NCBI GenBank assembly: GCA_003564655.1
Contig: PXES01000188.1
Span: 1-23,477, forward strand
Direction: 5' to 3'
From: Paracoccaceae bacterium
GTDB taxonomy: Bacteria; Pseudomonadota; Alphaproteobacteria; Rhodobacterales; Rhodobacteraceae
DNA length: 23,477 nucleotides
The notes beneath the pieces were generated by a model. The model was not told where the DNA came from, searched no databases, and was given only the letters and a program-made list of their open reading frames with translations. Made by a program: the position numbers and the translations under genes. Below are positions 21,596 through 23,477 of this stretch, piece by piece (the stretch's first letter is position 1; each line of letters starts with the position of its first letter).

Positions 21596-21672
21596 GCCGC
21601 CTTAGCTCAGTTGGTTAGAGCGCTGGATTGTGGATCCAGAGGTCCCCCGTTCAAGCCGGGGAGGCGGTACCA
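21596..21672 (+). tRNA. tRNA-His(GTG), alphaproteobacterial type
   Basis: A full 77-nt cloverleaf with encoded CCA. The acceptor stem GCCGCCT/AGGCGGT has G1 opposite U72. The D-arm is AGCTCAGTTGGTTAGAGC. The anticodon stem CTGGA/TCCAG holds loop TTGTGGA, so the anticodon is GTG (21630-21632). The T-arm is CCCCG-TTCAAGC-CGGGG, followed by A73. Most bacterial tRNA-His have G-1 paired with C73. Here the base before G1 is T and position 73 is A, the altered identity known from alphaproteobacteria, which goes with a divergent HisRS. Confidence 0.97.
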
Positions 21673-21732
21673 TCCCCGTTCTTCCCAAGCCCGCCAACCC
21701 AAGCCCGCCTGCGCGTGCTTGTCTGCCTGACC

Positions 21733-21765
21733 GCGCCCCGTTATGGCTGGCGCGACACGGGGCGC
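21733..21765. other. 9-bp inverted repeat between tRNA-His and nadD
   Basis: GCGCCCCGT (21733-21741) and ACGGGGCGC (21757-21765) pair perfectly around a 15-nt loop. It lies 60 bases after the tRNA and 27 before nadD. With no T-run it is not a standard terminator; it could attenuate read-through into nadD. Confidence 0.4.
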
Positions 21766-21792
21766 ATTGCCCGTGATCTGGAAGGCGATCTC

Positions 21793-22419
21793 ATGACGTC
21801 CCGGTCGGCCCTGTTCCGTCACGACGTGCCGCACGCCCCGCCGCATGCGCGGATCGGGCTGTTCGGCGGGTCGTTCGACCCCGCGCATGACGGGCATCTG
21901 CATGTCAGCCGCGCGGCACTGACCCGGTTGCGCCTGGACGCGCTGTGGTGGCTGGTCTCGCCCGGCAACCCGCTCAAGGCGCATGGCCCGGCGCCACTGG
22001 ACGCCCGGATGGCGCGGGCGCGGGCGCTCACCCGCGGTGATCCGCGCCTGCGCGTCACTGCGATCGAGGCGACGCTGGGCACGCGCTATACGGCCCACAC
22101 CCTGCGCCACTTGCGCGGGCTCTACCCCACGCAGCGGCTGGTCTGGGTGATGGGGGCCGATAATCTGGCGCAGATGCACCGCTGGGAGGATTGGCGCACC
22201 ATCCTCGCCCTGTTGCCGATGGCCGTCATCGCCCGCCCCGGCGCGCAGCGCGCCGCGCTGTCGTCAAAGGTGGCGCGCATGGCGCGGGCGCATCGTCTGC
22301 CTGCCCGTGCCGCGCCGCTGCTCGCCGACCGGCGCGCGCCGGCCTGGGTGTTCCTGACGCCGCCCATGCGCGATATCTCGTCGAGCGCGCTGCGCCGGGC
22401 GGGGCCAGAGCCGACCTGA
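21793..22419 (+). CDS. nadD: Nicotinate-nucleotide adenylyltransferase
   Basis: NadD joins nicotinate mononucleotide and ATP to deamido-NAD, the last but one step to NAD. The 208-residue protein has the nucleotidyltransferase motif GLFGGSFDPAHDGHL at 22-36 (both His of HxGH present; Ala31 where Pro is usual). WWLVSPGNPLK, TRYTAHTLRHL, LVWVMGADNLAQMHRWEDW and the second motif DISSSALRRAG near the end follow. The frame is open upstream through the tRNA region, but ATG at 21793 has GGAAGG eight bases before it and gives a normal length. tRNA-His lies 120 bp upstream; a carboxypeptidase gene follows. rsfS, often next to nadD, is not here. Confidence 0.96.
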   Translation: MTSRSALFRHDVPHAPPHARIGLFGGSFDPAHDGHLHVSRAALTRLRLDALWWLVSPGNPLKAHGPAPLDARMARARALTRGDPRLRVTAIEATLGTRYTAHTLRHLRGLYPTQRLVWVMGADNLAQMHRWEDWRTILALLPMAVIARPGAQRAALSSKVARMARAHRLPARAAPLLADRRAPAWVFLTPPMRDISSSALRRAGPEPT

Positions 22420-22486
22420 AAGCGCCCGGCGCCGGAAGCTGCGCGTGAACAATGCGTTTCGTGATGGAAAACGCGGCATCAACATC

Positions 22487-22515
22487 TTGCCTGAATCGCG
22501 GCGATTGGCGTTAAT
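22487..22515 (+). promoter_or_regulatory. Possible promoter of the carboxypeptidase gene
   Basis: TTGCCT (22487-22492), 17 bases, then GTTAAT (22510-22515) match sigma-70-type boxes at four of six positions each, about 48 bases before the start codon. Pattern only. Confidence 0.4.
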
Positions 22516-22562
22516 GCACGGATGCAGGCCGCAGGCCCGCCGCTTGGGGAGGAACGACGCGC

Positions 22563-23477
22563 GTGTCACCGATGCAGGCAGATCGCCGCAGGGTGCTGCC
22601 CCTGCTGATGGGCGCCCCGTTTCTGGGTGCCTTGCCCGCCTGCGCCAATGCGCCCGACCGTTCGTTGCGCCCGGCGCTGCGGCCCGACGCGTCGGCTGAC
22701 GCCATCGTCGCGCGTGCGCGCCTTGGTGGTGATCTGGGCTTTGCGGTGATGGACATGCGCGGGGGGGCCCTGCTGGAGGGGCACGCCCCCGATACCGGCC
22801 TGCCGCCCGCCAGTGTCGCCAAGGCAGTCACGGCGCTCTACGCGCTCGAGCGGCTGGGTGCGGGGTATCAGTTCCGCACAAGGCTGGTCGCCACGGGGCC
22901 CGTCACGGACGGGGTGGTGCAGGGTGATCTGGTTCTGGCGGGCGGCGGCGATCCGACGCTCGAGACCGATGATCTGGCGCAGATGGCGGCAGAGCTCGCG
23001 CGCGGGGGCGTGCGCGGGGTCAACGGGCGCTTCCTCGTCTGGGGCGGCGCGCTGCCCTTCGTGCCCGCGATTGCCGATGACCAGCCCGCCCAGGCGGGCT
23101 ACAACCCCTCGATTTCGGGGATCAACCTGAATTTCAACCGCGTGCATTTCGAATGGGCCCGCAGCGGCAGTGATTACGCGGTCAGCATGGACGCCCGCTC
23201 GAACCGGCATCGCCCGGCTGTCGGCATGGCGACGATGCAGGTGGTGGCGCGCCGCGCGCCGCTTTACACCTATCGCCGTGCGCCGGCGCGGGATGAATGG
23301 ACCGTGGCACGCAGTGCGCTGGGCAATTCGGGCTCGCGCTGGCTGCCCGTGCGCCACCCCGAGCTTTATGCGGGCGAGGTTCTGCGCGTGTTGGCGCAAG
23401 GGCAGGGGATCAGCCTGCCCGCCCCCGAGGTCGGGCGCGGGGCACCGGCGGGGCGCGATCTGGTCACGCATCGCGCC
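22563..23477 (+). CDS. dacB: D-Ala-D-Ala carboxypeptidase/endopeptidase, PBP4 type (5' part)
   Basis: PBP4-type (S13) enzymes trim the terminal D-Ala and cut cross-links in periplasmic peptidoglycan. The first 305 residues are in the window. The N-terminus has RRR, then a hydrophobic segment ending LGALPACANA, a signal peptide that might be Tat-type; LPAC is only a weak lipobox. The active-site motif is PPASVAKAVTALYAL, with nucleophile Ser84 and Lys87. GDLVLAGGGDPTLETDDL and YNPSISGINLNFNRVHFEW are family landmarks. The later SxN and KTG motifs are not reached or not clear. The start is GTG at 22563, ten bases after GGGGAGG; ATG at 22572 is the alternative. The gene runs off the end. Confidence 0.9.
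   Translation, partial: MSPMQADRRRVLPLLMGAPFLGALPACANAPDRSLRPALRPDASADAIVARARLGGDLGFAVMDMRGGALLEGHAPDTGLPPASVAKAVTALYALERLGAGYQFRTRLVATGPVTDGVVQGDLVLAGGGDPTLETDDLAQMAAELARGGVRGVNGRFLVWGGALPFVPAIADDQPAQAGYNPSISGINLNFNRVHFEWARSGSDYAVSMDARSNRHRPAVGMATMQVVARRAPLYTYRRAPARDEWTVARSALGNSGSRWLPVRHPELYAGEVLRVLAQGQGISLPAPEVGRGAPAGRDLVTHRA

Noticed and set aside
21628..21792. In-frame extension of nadD back through tRNA-His
   Set aside because: It would start inside the tRNA, adds no family sequence, and a good ribosome site supports the ATG at 21793.

Overview
The window is a stretch of bacterial chromosome with very high G+C and almost no spare DNA. Gene content and order point to an alphaproteobacterium of the Rhodobacterales (Paracoccaceae / Rhodobacter-Paracoccus type). 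The evidence is the division order murB-ddl-ftsQ-ftsA-ftsZ-lpxC-bamD-recN, an FtsZ with a long Pro/Ala/Glu linker, a tRNA-His with G1:U72 and A73, a short DUF6324-type protein, and a perfect FNR-type box before universal stress genes. This is a reading from family knowledge; no database search was run.

Layout. 1-354: 3' end of a class-III aminotransferase. 463-1002 (-): infC, single gene, apparently starting at AUA. 1203-1892 (+): very acidic membrane-anchored protein of unknown role, ending at a clear terminator. 1960-3999 (-): large ferredoxin/ASKHA protein of the RACo (corrinoid activation) type. 4084-5464 (-): three tandem UspF/G-like universal stress proteins behind an FNR box, with palindromes in the gaps and a terminator after the last. 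5682-9520 (+): glmU-glmS and an AlkD-like DNA alkylation repair gene. 9507-10232 (-): hisA, whose 3' end overlaps the repair gene. 10233-10491: GC-rich intergenic DNA with a repeat. 10492-20579 (+): the division and envelope block murB, ddl, ftsQ, ftsA, ftsZ, lpxC, bamD, recN. 20627-21019 (+): a small lipoprotein. 21273-21482 (-): DUF6324-like protein. 21596-21672 (+): tRNA-His(GTG). 21793-22419 (+): nadD. 22563-end (+): 5' part of a PBP4-type D-Ala-D-Ala carboxypeptidase.

How it works together. Most genes serve envelope construction: GlmS and GlmU make UDP-GlcNAc, which feeds both peptidoglycan (MurB, Ddl, the carboxypeptidase) and lipid A (LpxC). FtsQ/A/Z drive septation and BamD assembles outer-membrane proteins. 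The usp cluster looks like an oxygen-responsive unit. HisA, NadD, IF3, RecN and tRNA-His are housekeeping.

The least explained structures are two GC-rich hairpins, at 369-419 and 21023-21081. Their stems differ but they carry almost the same 15-nt C-rich loop, whose complement is a (near-)perfect G-quadruplex sequence. Also notable are the AUA start of infC, the FNR box with its tandem duplication, and the long extra N-terminus of FtsQ. No CRISPR array, insertion sequence, prophage or obvious novel defence system is visible.
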